Assembly (NCBI GenBank): GCA_028699175.1 | Contig: JAQVVC010000025.1 | Location: 1-11,658 of the forward strand | DNA length: 11,658 nt | From: Bacilli bacterium | GTDB lineage: Bacteria > Bacillota_I > Bacilli_A > RF39 > UBA660 | Direction: 5' to 3' | Part shown: piece after piece, positions 1 to 6,169 of the stretch | Layout of the letters: every line of letters begins with the position of its first letter | How positions within the stretch are numbered: the first letter of the stretch is position 1 | Position numbers and translations under genes: made by a program | The notes under the pieces: model-generated | What the model saw: the letters and a program-made list of their open reading frames with translations, nothing else | Told to the model about the DNA's origin: nothing | Database searches by the model: none

Positions 1-542
1 TTATAAAATAGGGGTATAACTGATCCCCTTGAGCCCATTACATTTCCATATCTAGTTAGGCATATGGTTGTAGAAGAATTATCTCCAAGCATTCTTGCTT
101 TTGCTATTATTATTTTTTCCATTAAAGCTTTACTTATGCCCATAGCATTAATTGGATAAGCTGCTTTATCTGTACTTAAACATACTATTTTTTTAACTTT
201 ATTTTTAGTTGCACTTTCCAAAACATTATGTGATCCAAAAACATTAGTTTTTGCTGCTTCAATTGGAAAAAATTCACAACTAGGAACTTGTTTTAATGCT
301 GCTGCATGAAAAACATAATCAACTCCTACCATAGCATTATCGATAGTAGAAATATCTCTTACATCTCCTATATAAAATTTTAGTTTATTATTATTATATT
401 TTTTTCTCATATCATCTTGTTTTTTTTCATCTCTTGAAAAAATTCTAATTTCTTTTAAATCAGAATCTAGAAACATTTCTAAAACTTTATTTCCAAAAGA
501 ACCTGTTCCTCCTGTTATTAATAATATCTTGTCTTTAAACAT
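1..542 (-). CDS. UDP-GlcNAc 4,6-dehydratase-type SDR (CapE/FnlA/WbjB-like), C-terminus cut by window edge
   Basis: I translated 180 codons, reading from an ATG at 542 to the left edge without a stop, so the 3' part lies outside the window. A ribosome binding site (GGAAGGTGAA) precedes the ATG. The protein opens with a Rossmann NAD(P) loop, GGTGSFG at residues 11-17, followed by SRDE near 36-39. It then has VPSCEFFP (86-93), STDKAAYPINAMG (123-135) and the RYGNVMGSRGSVIPLF region near the cut. These are hallmarks of the polysaccharide-biosynthesis SDRs that take UDP-GlcNAc to a 4-keto-6-deoxy sugar. The VPSCEF motif points to the CapE/FnlA branch, which also epimerises C5. The usual SDR YxxxK is MxxxK here (Met134, Lys138), an altered triad known in this family. 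Its product would be a precursor for a capsule or other surface glycan. A terminator separates it from the upstream exporter operon, and it has its own weak promoter candidate. The enzyme class is secure; the exact epimer product is not. Confidence 0.88.
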   Translation of the reverse strand, partial: MFKDKILLITGGTGSFGNKVLEMFLDSDLKEIRIFSRDEKKQDDMRKKYNNNKLKFYIGDVRDISTIDNAMVGVDYVFHAAALKQVPSCEFFPIEAAKTNVFGSHNVLESATKNKVKKIVCLSTDKAAYPINAMGISKALMEKIIIAKARMLGDNSSTTICLTRYGNVMGSRGSVIPLFY

Positions 543-569
543 AATTTCACCTTCCATATATATATTTTT

Positions 570-578
570 ATTTTACCA
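570..578 (-). promoter_or_regulatory. candidate extended -10 promoter for the SDR gene
   Basis: On the minus strand the sequence TGGTAAAAT matches the extended -10 pattern TGnTAnnAT, with five of six bases of TATAAT. No good -35 box is visible 17 bases upstream. It lies just past the exporter operon's terminator and 27 bases before the ATG at 542, which suggests the SDR gene has its own start. Confidence 0.35.
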
Positions 579-595
579 TATTTATTGATAAACCG

Positions 596-630
596 AAATA
601 AAAACAGGAAAAGTTTTTAACTTTCCTGTT
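596..630 (-). terminator. rho-independent terminator after the exporter operon
   Basis: Read on the minus strand, AACAGGAAA (630-622) pairs with TTTCCTGTT (611-603). The nine-base-pair stem is followed by TTTATTT. The TAA stop of the ABC ATPase (619-617) lies in the loop. Confidence 0.8.
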
Positions 631-1354
631 GACTTTTATAATAAGCTTCGCATACTTCATTAGTTTCTCCAAACATTACTATTTTTCCATGATCAAGCCA
701 TATTACTTTAGAACATAAATTTTTTATTGCTTCTAATGAATGTGAAACATATAATACAGTAGTTCCTCCTGTTATCATTGACATCATTTTATTTTTGCTT
801 TTTTCTTGAAATTTTAAATCGCCAACTGATAATATTTCATCAACAATTAATACTTGGGGGTTAACAATAGTTGAAATCGAAAAAGCTAATTTGGCAACCA
901 TTCCAGAAGAAAAGTTTTTAACGGGAACATCTAAAAATTCTTTAACTTCAGCAAACTGAACTATTTCATTAAATTTTTCATCTAAAAATTCTTTATCATA
1001 TCCTAATATCGCACCATTTAAATAAATATTTTCTCGAGCTGTTAAGTCAGCATCAAATCCTGCTCCTAACTCAATCATTGGCGATATTTTACCATTTACT
1101 ATTACCTCACCAGTGGTTGGTTTATATACCCCACTTACAACCTTTAATAAAGTGCTTTTACCGGCACCATTAATTCCAATAACACCAACAACTTCGCCCT
1201 TTTCAATATTAAAATCAATATCTTTTAAAGCCCAAAAATATTCTTGCTTTTTTCTTTTTTTAAAATTAAAAAATCTAATAAACATCATTTTTAATGAATT
1301 ATCATTTTCGATACCTAAATTAAATTTCATTGATACATTTTTAATCTTTATCAT
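617..1354 (-). CDS. ABC-2 polysaccharide/teichoic acid export ATP-binding protein (TagH/RfbE/KpsT type)
   Basis: This 245-residue ATPase powers export of a lipid-linked surface polymer together with the permease encoded 14 bases upstream. Walker A is GINGAGKST (60-68), the signature is FSSGM (148-152), Walker B is VLIVDE (168-173), the D-loop is SVGD (176-179) and the H-loop is SHS around His205. ELGAGF (95-100) replaces the usual Q-loop, as is typical of KpsT/TagH/Wzt ATPases, and the 30-odd-residue N-terminal insert before WALKDIDF is also family-like. There is no C-terminal carbohydrate-binding domain of the Wzt kind and no long TagH tail, so substrate recognition probably lies elsewhere. 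The TagA-type glycosyltransferase two genes upstream makes wall teichoic acid the likeliest cargo, but a rhamnan or capsule polymer is possible. The ribosome site (GAGAGTGAT) is imperfect, suggesting coupling to the permease. It is the last gene before the terminator at 596-630. Confidence 0.92.
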   Translation of the reverse strand: MIKIKNVSMKFNLGIENDNSLKMMFIRFFNFKKRKKQEYFWALKDIDFNIEKGEVVGVIGINGAGKSTLLKVVSGVYKPTTGEVIVNGKISPMIELGAGFDADLTARENIYLNGAILGYDKEFLDEKFNEIVQFAEVKEFLDVPVKNFSSGMVAKLAFSISTIVNPQVLIVDEILSVGDLKFQEKSKNKMMSMITGGTTVLYVSHSLEAIKNLCSKVIWLDHGKIVMFGETNEVCEAYYKSQQES

Positions 1355-1368
1355 TTAATCACTCTCAA

Positions 1369-2178
1369 TCACATATAATAAACAAATTTATCTTGTTTTT
1401 TTCTAAAAAAGTACATTCCAAAAATCATCATAACAAAACCGGTAACAAACATTCCTACTAATAAATATGTTGATGGCATACGTGAAAATAATAATACTTC
1501 TCTTAAAGATCCAATATACATATATAAAGGATTTAATTTAAAGATTGTTTGTAAATAAGTAGGAAGCATTGCTAAAGGATAGAATATTGGCGTAACATAG
1601 TTTAAAATAGTTAAAATAATTCCCCAAATATAAATTATATCTCTAAGAAAAACTGTTAGTGCTGATAATAGATAACTCATTCCTAACGTAAACATAAAAA
1701 TACATAAAAATATATAAGGAATAATTAAATAATAAATATTTAAATAGCATTTTGTTCCTGCTTCAGGGCTTCCACTAATTAGCATAATTAAAACTAAAGG
1801 AATTAAAGTTAATAAAAAGTTTATCCCAGCAAATAAACATTTTGCCAATGGAAAAATATATTTAGGAATATAAACTTTATTTATTAAAGAGAAATTACTT
1901 ACAATTGAGATTAAACTTGAATTAGTTGCTTCAGAAAAATAGCCAAACATTACTAGCCCAGTCATTAAATAAACTAAAAAGTTTACCCCTTCCATATTAA
2001 ATTTAAACATTTGGGAAAATATTAATGCCATAACACTCATCATTAATAAGGGATATAATACACTCCATAGTATACCTAATACACTACGTTTATATTTTAT
2101 TTTAAAATCACGTTTAATTAATTCTATTAATAAGAATTTATACTTAATTAGGTTGTGATAAATATTCTTTATTAACAT
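1369..2178 (-). CDS. ABC-2 polysaccharide/teichoic acid export permease (TagG type)
   Basis: This is the membrane partner of the following ATPase, 269 residues long. The N-terminal amphipathic stretch RDFKIKYKRSVLGILWSV, followed by LYPLL, is characteristic of ABC-2 polysaccharide exporters. About six hydrophobic segments follow (near 34-56, 66-82, 107-132, 141-165, 170-190 and 239-257). The FLRDI...TPIFYP region near 167-191 is also family-typical. I place the start at the ATG at 2178 because GAGGTG lies nine bases before it; an upstream GTG at 2190 is inside that ribosome site and would have none of its own. It ends in TGA, 14 bases before the ATPase ATG, and begins 28 bases after the TagA-type gene. 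The three are best read as one transcript. The cargo is inferred from context only. Confidence 0.9.
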   Translation of the reverse strand: MLIKNIYHNLIKYKFLLIELIKRDFKIKYKRSVLGILWSVLYPLLMMSVMALIFSQMFKFNMEGVNFLVYLMTGLVMFGYFSEATNSSLISIVSNFSLINKVYIPKYIFPLAKCLFAGINFLLTLIPLVLIMLISGSPEAGTKCYLNIYYLIIPYIFLCIFMFTLGMSYLLSALTVFLRDIIYIWGIILTILNYVTPIFYPLAMLPTYLQTIFKLNPLYMYIGSLREVLLFSRMPSTYLLVGMFVTGFVMMIFGMYFFRKKQDKFVYYM

Positions 2179-2206
2179 ATTTGTTAACACCTCTTTTTTT
2201 ATTATA

Positions 2207-2917
2207 TCATTTTTTATTAAACATAACTAATAAAATAAACTTAATTAACACTATATTTTGTTTAATCCTGCCAGGTTCTTTTAACATTCTGTAAAGCCAC
2301 TCTAAATGTAATTTTTGAATCTTTTTTGAAGCTCTTTTTATATTTCCTGATATGACATCAAAAGATCCGCCCACAGGCATTAAAATTTTTACTTGCAAAT
2401 TTTTTTGATTCTTGACAATAAATTCTTCTTGTTTAGGGGAACCTAAAGCTACAAATAAAATATCAGGTTTTACAAGATTAATTTGTTTTATCATTTCTTC
2501 TTCAGTAATATAACCATCACATACTCCAGCAATATGTAAATTATGATATTTTTTTATTAATACATTACTAGCTTTAATTGCTACTCCTGGTTTAGCCCCA
2601 CATAAATATATTGATTTTCCTTTTTTACTAGCAGTTTCACATATTTTTTCCATTAAATCAATACCAGTTATTCGGTTTTTTATTATCTTTTTTTTCATTT
2701 TAGAAGCTAAAACAATCCCAATACCATCAGGTATTTGATATTTTTCTTGATTAAATATTTGTTTATATTTCTCATTTTGATAATAATTCATAATTATTAA
2801 AGGATTTATGTTTACTAAAAAATGTTGTTCATTATTTTCGATATCAATAAATATATTTTTTATAAGTTCTTCATAATTATAATTACTTACTGCAAATCCC
2901 AATATATTTTCTTTCAT
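2207..2917 (-). CDS. tagA: WecG/TagA/CpsF-family glycosyltransferase (probable N-acetylmannosaminyltransferase)
   Basis: The protein has 236 residues, the normal length for glycosyltransferase family 26. The family's landmarks are all present: NINPLIIMN (36-44), PDGIG (63-67) with the Asp expected to act in catalysis, CGAKPG (106-111), ALGSPKQE (157-164), GGSFD (183-187) and LEWLYR (205-210) leading to the basic C-terminal tail. TagA adds ManNAc to undecaprenyl-PP-GlcNAc, the product of TagO, to make the teichoic acid linkage unit; WecG and CpsF members transfer other sugars. A tagO gene in this window and a TagGH-like pair directly downstream favour the teichoic acid role, but the sugar specificity is inferred. 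The ATG at 2917 follows AGGTGA. It is the first gene of the operon and is divergent from glmS. Confidence 0.88.
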   Translation of the reverse strand: MKENILGFAVSNYNYEELIKNIFIDIENNEQHFLVNINPLIIMNYYQNEKYKQIFNQEKYQIPDGIGIVLASKMKKKIIKNRITGIDLMEKICETASKKGKSIYLCGAKPGVAIKASNVLIKKYHNLHIAGVCDGYITEEEMIKQINLVKPDILFVALGSPKQEEFIVKNQKNLQVKILMPVGGSFDVISGNIKRASKKIQKLHLEWLYRMLKEPGRIKQNIVLIKFILLVMFNKK

Positions 2918-2932
2918 AAGTCACCTATATTT

Positions 2933-2961
2933 ATTTTAACTTTATATCAAAATAAAAGCAA
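2933..2961 (-). promoter_or_regulatory. candidate promoter for the tagA-exporter operon
   Basis: On the minus strand TTGCTT (2961-2956) and TAAAAT (2938-2933) are separated by 17 bases. An alternative extended -10, TGATATAAA, lies at 2949-2941. Both sit 15-30 bases upstream of the ATG at 2917. The -35 is weak, so only the general position is supported. Confidence 0.4.
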
Positions 2962-2972
2962 ATTATTTTATT

Positions 2973-3012
2973 TTGACATATAGTTCATTTTTTTCCTTTA
3001 ATCTGATATAAT
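2973..3012 (+). promoter_or_regulatory. glmS promoter region, two alternative -10 boxes
   Basis: A perfect extended -10, TGATATAAT, lies at 3004-3012, with only a weak TTCATT in the -35 position. A consensus TTGACA at 2973-2978 is too far (28 bases) to serve that box but is 18 bases from TTTAAT at 2997-3002. Either would start transcription roughly 30-55 bases before the ribozyme core. Confidence 0.6.
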
Positions 3013-3049
3013 GTAAATAGTTATATCTTCAATAAGGAGGCTAAACGGG

Positions 3050-3140
3050 TATAATGAGCGCCAGGCCCACTTTGGGTGACGAGGTCAGTAATTATCGAAA
3101 TATTCGGCGGATATTACTGCGTTATAAGGAAACGTTAGAT
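3050..3140 (+). ncRNA. glmS ribozyme (glucosamine-6-phosphate-responsive self-cleaving leader)
   Basis: The conserved core is directly readable: AGCGCC at 3057-3062, TGACGAGGT at 3077-3085, TATCGAAATATTCGGCGGAT at 3093-3112 and an AAGG segment at 3126-3129. The expected cleavage point is between A3057 and G3058. CCCA/TGGG (3066-3069 with 3073-3076) fits the short P1 stem, and CAGTAAT/ATTACTG (3086-3092 with 3113-3119) fits P2. In the known family, glucosamine-6-phosphate acts as cofactor for cleavage and the cut mRNA is degraded, giving feedback control of GlmS. The gene directly downstream is glmS, as expected. The 3' part is compact: I find only a four-base-pair candidate stem (CGTT/AACG, 3120-3134) where larger members have P3 and P4. 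The 3' boundary is therefore uncertain. Confidence 0.93.
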
Positions 3141-3179
3141 ATATATAAAAAATAAAATCAAAATTATAACAAAATATAT

Positions 3180-3224
3180 ATCACCATTATTTTTTTATTA
3201 TGAAAAAGAAAGTGGTGATTTTTT
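3180..3224 (+). promoter_or_regulatory. hairpin enclosing the glmS ribosome binding site, followed by a T-run
   Basis: ATCACCA (3180-3186) pairs with TGGTGAT (3213-3219). The helix continues through T3188-A3211 and a second A/T-rich helix (3190-3196 with 3203-3209), with one A-A mismatch and two G-T wobbles. The loop is six bases (3197-3202). The right arm holds GGTGAT, the only Shine-Dalgarno-like sequence before the ATG at 3226. Six T residues (3219-3224) follow, so it could mask ribosome binding or act as a weak terminator. Confidence 0.6.
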
Positions 3225-3225
3225 A

Positions 3226-5028
3226 ATGTGCGGAATTATCGGCTACATTGGAAAAAAGAAAGCTATACCCGTAATTATTGATGGTTTAGAAACTCTAGAA
3301 TATCGAGGATATGATTCATCGGGGATAGCTTATTACAATAAAAAAAAGGAACTAAAAATAATTAAAGAACAGGGAAAAATTGCAATCTTAAAAAATATTT
3401 TAAATCTTAATGAAGAAAGTAACTTAGGCATTGGACATACCAGATGGGCTACTCATGGTCAACCATCTAGAATAAATTCTCATCCTCATAATGTTGGTAA
3501 TATTACTTTAGTTCATAATGGTATAATTGAAAACTATGAAGAATTAAAAAAACATCCGTTAGTAAAGAATTATAAATTTATTAGTAAAACCGATACGGAA
3601 GTTGCCTGTGCAATAATTAATAGTTTGTATAATGAAAACCAAGATATTTTAAAAAGTTTAGAAGAAAGTCAAAAATTATTAATGGGTAGTTATGCATTAG
3701 CTATAATTGTAAATAATGATTTTGAACATCTGTATGTGATGAAAAAGGATTCGCCATTAATTATTGGCGTTGGTAATAAGGAAAATTATGTTGCTAGTGA
3801 TGTTCCTGCCATTTTAAAATATACGAAAAAATATATCTTATTAAATGAGGGTGATATTGGAATTGTTTCAAACAAAAATATTAAAGTCTACAATCAAAAA
3901 AAATTAGTTAAAAAGAAGATCTTAGAATTTGAATGGGATTTAGAAGCTGGCATGAAAAATGGCTACGAACACTTTATGTTAAAAGAAATATTTGAGCAAC
4001 CTAAAGTAATTGAGCAAACTATTAAAGAATATATTAATGATTATGATTTTATTAATTTGCCTGATCTTACCAAATATAACCGAATTGATATTGTAGCATG
4101 TGGTAGTGCTTATCACACTGGTTTAATTGCTAAATATTGGTTTGAAGAATATTGCAATATGGAAATTAATGTTGACATTGCTAGCGAGTACCGATATAAG
4201 AAAAATTTTCTGGATAAAAAGTGCTTACTAATCGTAATTAGCCAATCAGGTGAAACAGCTGATACACTAGCATCTTTAAGATTAGTAAAAGAGAAAAAAA
4301 TCGATACTTTAGCAATTGTTAACGTTGTTGGTTCCTCAATAGCCCGTGAAGCAAAAAATGTTTTATACATTAAAGCCGGGCCAGAAATTGCAGTTGCAAC
4401 AACCAAAGCTTATAGTGCTCAAGCATTACTTTTATCAATACTTGCTTTTAAAACAAGTGTTGATAAAAAAATTATTAATATCAAAGAAAAAGAACAAATA
4501 ATAAATGATTATCATAATTTAAGTTTGTACATTCAAGATATCTTAAGTAATACAAAAATTTGTGAATCAATTGCTAAGAAAATATTTAAAGCAAATGATA
4601 TTTTTTTCCTAGGTAGAAAAATTGACTATGCGATAGTAATGGAAGGAAGTTTAAAACTTAAAGAAATATCTTATATCCACTCCGAAGCTTATCCATCTGG
4701 TGAATTAAAGCATGGATCAATAGCACTTATTAATAAAAAAACTCCGGTTATAAGTGTTATCACTGATGAAAATATTGCTTTAAAAACTATCAGCAATATT
4801 AAAGAAACTAAAGCAAGGGGAGCATATTCAATTGTTTTAAGTTCTCTAAATATGGATAATAATAAAGAATGCTATGATGACTTAATTAAAATTGAACACA
4901 TTCATTCTTTAGTAGAACCAATTTTACCAATTATCTATTTACAATTAATATCATATTATATTGCTAAACTTAATAAAAGAGACATTGATAAACCAAAGAA
5001 TCTTGCTAAATCTGTTACAGTTGAATAA
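3226..5028 (+). CDS. glmS: glutamine--fructose-6-phosphate aminotransferase (isomerizing)
   Basis: GlmS converts fructose-6-phosphate and glutamine to glucosamine-6-phosphate and glutamate, the entry to UDP-GlcNAc for peptidoglycan and teichoic acid. The 600-residue length is standard. The start MCGIIGY exposes the nucleophile Cys at position 2 (Cys1 of the mature enzyme). The glutaminase domain continues with TRWATHG (72-78) and HNGIIENYEEL (97-107). The linker HFMLKEIFEQP (249-259) leads to two SIS sugar isomerase domains with CGSAYHTG (292-299), SQSGETADT (339-347), TTKAYSAQ (392-399) and the HSEAYPSGELKHG stretch (485-497), which holds the isomerase His. The end, KSVTVE, is the conserved C-terminus. 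It is the only plus-strand gene, is preceded by its cognate ribozyme, and converges on tagO across a shared terminator. No residue is missing. Confidence 0.98.
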   Translation: MCGIIGYIGKKKAIPVIIDGLETLEYRGYDSSGIAYYNKKKELKIIKEQGKIAILKNILNLNEESNLGIGHTRWATHGQPSRINSHPHNVGNITLVHNGIIENYEELKKHPLVKNYKFISKTDTEVACAIINSLYNENQDILKSLEESQKLLMGSYALAIIVNNDFEHLYVMKKDSPLIIGVGNKENYVASDVPAILKYTKKYILLNEGDIGIVSNKNIKVYNQKKLVKKKILEFEWDLEAGMKNGYEHFMLKEIFEQPKVIEQTIKEYINDYDFINLPDLTKYNRIDIVACGSAYHTGLIAKYWFEEYCNMEINVDIASEYRYKKNFLDKKCLLIVISQSGETADTLASLRLVKEKKIDTLAIVNVVGSSIAREAKNVLYIKAGPEIAVATTKAYSAQALLLSILAFKTSVDKKIINIKEKEQIINDYHNLSLYIQDILSNTKICESIAKKIFKANDIFFLGRKIDYAIVMEGSLKLKEISYIHSEAYPSGELKHGSIALINKKTPVISVITDENIALKTISNIKETKARGAYSIVLSSLNMDNNKECYDDLIKIEHIHSLVEPILPIIYLQLISYYIAKLNKRDIDKPKNLAKSVTVE

Positions 5029-5064
5029 AAAAAATAAGTCTTTATTTAAAAACTTATTTTTTTT
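5027..5064. terminator. bidirectional terminator between convergent glmS and tagO
   Basis: Thirteen bases from 5027 to 5039 (eight A then TAAGT) pair perfectly with 5052-5064 (ACTTA then eight T), leaving a 12-base loop. Each strand ends in eight T, so it works in both directions. The tagO stop (5056-5054) lies in one arm and the glmS stop (5026-5028) overlaps the other. Confidence 0.85.
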
Positions 5065-6094
5065 GATGTTTAAATAAAATATCAGTTTTAAATATTAAAA
5101 CGACAATAATTAGCATTAATAATATATATAATAAAATTGCTAATTGATTATCACCTAGTGAGTAAAATATTGATATAGAAGCGCATAAGATACTTACACC
5201 ATACATAATAAATACGGTTTTTCTTGGCGATTTATTTAATTTAAGTAATTGATGATGAATATGTTCTTTATCAGGAGAACCAATATTTTCTCCTTTTAAT
5301 ACTCTTCTAAATATCGCAAGAACAGTATCTAATATTGGTAAAAATAAGATTAAAATAGGAACAAATAATGATGTGACAGTAGTAGCTTTATAACCCAAAA
5401 GAGCTATGATAGATATAATATATCCTAAAAACATACTTCCTGTATCACCCATAAAGATAGATGCAGGACTAAAATTATATACTAAAAATCCTAAAGTAGC
5501 ACCTAATATTAAAAGAGTTAAGGTTATATCTAAACCCCCTATTCGATTTAACATAAAGGCAATTATTCCAATAGTGACAAAATAAATAGATGATATTCCA
5601 GCTGCTAATCCATCTAAACCATCAATTAAATTAATGGCATTGATAATTGCAACAATAAAGATAATAGCTAAAGGATATCCCCAAGTTCCAAAAGTTAGAT
5701 TTAATCCAAAAGCACTTAACTGAGGTAAATATATACCTCCATATATAACTACTATGGATGCTGCTATTATTTGAACAATAAATTTATATCTAGCTTTAAT
5801 AGAATTAATATCATCAAAGATTCCTAATAAAATTATTATTATTCCACCTAATAAAATTGATATCATTTGGGTATTTACTTCTCCAAAAAAGATACATCCT
5901 ATTACAAAAGAGATAAAAATTGCTAATCCGCCCATTGTAGGCATTGGTTTTTTATGAACTTTCCGATTATCGGGTTTATCTATAGCTCCAACATGTAATG
6001 CTAATTTTTTAATTATCGGAACCATTATTAAACTTATTATAAAGGTTAGCATAATTATCATAAAGATATTGTTACCATTTATTTGAAACTGCAT
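5054..6094 (-). CDS. tagO: undecaprenyl-phosphate GlcNAc-1-phosphate transferase (TagO/WecA, MraY-like family)
   Basis: This membrane enzyme moves GlcNAc-1-phosphate from UDP-GlcNAc to undecaprenyl phosphate, the first step of wall teichoic acid and several other glycans. The 346-residue protein is highly hydrophobic with around ten membrane segments. Family motifs in order are DKPDNRKVHKKPMPTMGG (39-56), FDDINSIKARYKF (93-105), NLIDGLDGLAAG (155-166), FMGDTGSMFLG (214-224) and the cytoplasmic HIHHQLLKL (278-286). The HIHH motif is the usual substrate loop of TagO/WecA and separates them from MraY. The ATG at 6094 follows GAGGTG at eight bases. It is a single-gene unit with TATAAT at 6120-6115. 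The TagA-type gene elsewhere in the window acts on its product, supporting the TagO name over WecA. Confidence 0.93.
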   Translation of the reverse strand: MQFQINGNNIFMIIMLTFIISLIMVPIIKKLALHVGAIDKPDNRKVHKKPMPTMGGLAIFISFVIGCIFFGEVNTQMISILLGGIIIILLGIFDDINSIKARYKFIVQIIAASIVVIYGGIYLPQLSAFGLNLTFGTWGYPLAIIFIVAIINAINLIDGLDGLAAGISSIYFVTIGIIAFMLNRIGGLDITLTLLILGATLGFLVYNFSPASIFMGDTGSMFLGYIISIIALLGYKATTVTSLFVPILILFLPILDTVLAIFRRVLKGENIGSPDKEHIHHQLLKLNKSPRKTVFIMYGVSILCASISIFYSLGDNQLAILLYILLMLIIVVLIFKTDILFKHQKK

Positions 6095-6114
6095 ATTCTA
6101 AACACCTCAGTATT

Positions 6115-6120
6115 ATTATA
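6115..6120 (-). promoter_or_regulatory. tagO -10 box
   Basis: A consensus TATAAT on the minus strand lies 20 bases before the tagO ATG. The -35 position (17-base spacing) holds only TTTTTA. The predicted leader is about 14 bases, just enough for the GAGGTG site. Confidence 0.5.
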
Positions 6121-6130
6121 CACTAAATTA

Positions 6131-6169
6131 AAATAAATAAAAACAACAATGTAATTCATATTGTTGTTT
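6131..6169 (-). terminator. rho-independent terminator after the DUF4143 ATPase gene
   Basis: On the minus strand AAACAACAAT (6169-6160) pairs perfectly with ATTGTTGTTT (6150-6141), ten base pairs with a nine-base loop, followed by TTATTTATTT. The stop codon (6170-6168) overlaps the foot of the stem. Confidence 0.75.

Noticed and set aside
1113..1358. 81-codon plus-strand open frame
   Set aside because: It lies wholly antisense to the ABC ATPase, which has all its motifs; the translation is low-complexity and has no ribosome site.
2179..2190. GTG 2190 as start of the export permease
   Set aside because: It is part of the ribosome site GAGGTG that serves ATG 2178 and has none of its own.
3054..3155. 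33-codon open frame through the ribozyme as a real gene
   Set aside because: Its sequence is fixed by conserved ribozyme bases and the ribosome site spacing is long; kept only as a finding, not annotated as a CDS.
4113..4406. 97-codon minus-strand open frame
   Set aside because: Antisense to the SIS region of glmS; no recognisable motif and no ribosome site.
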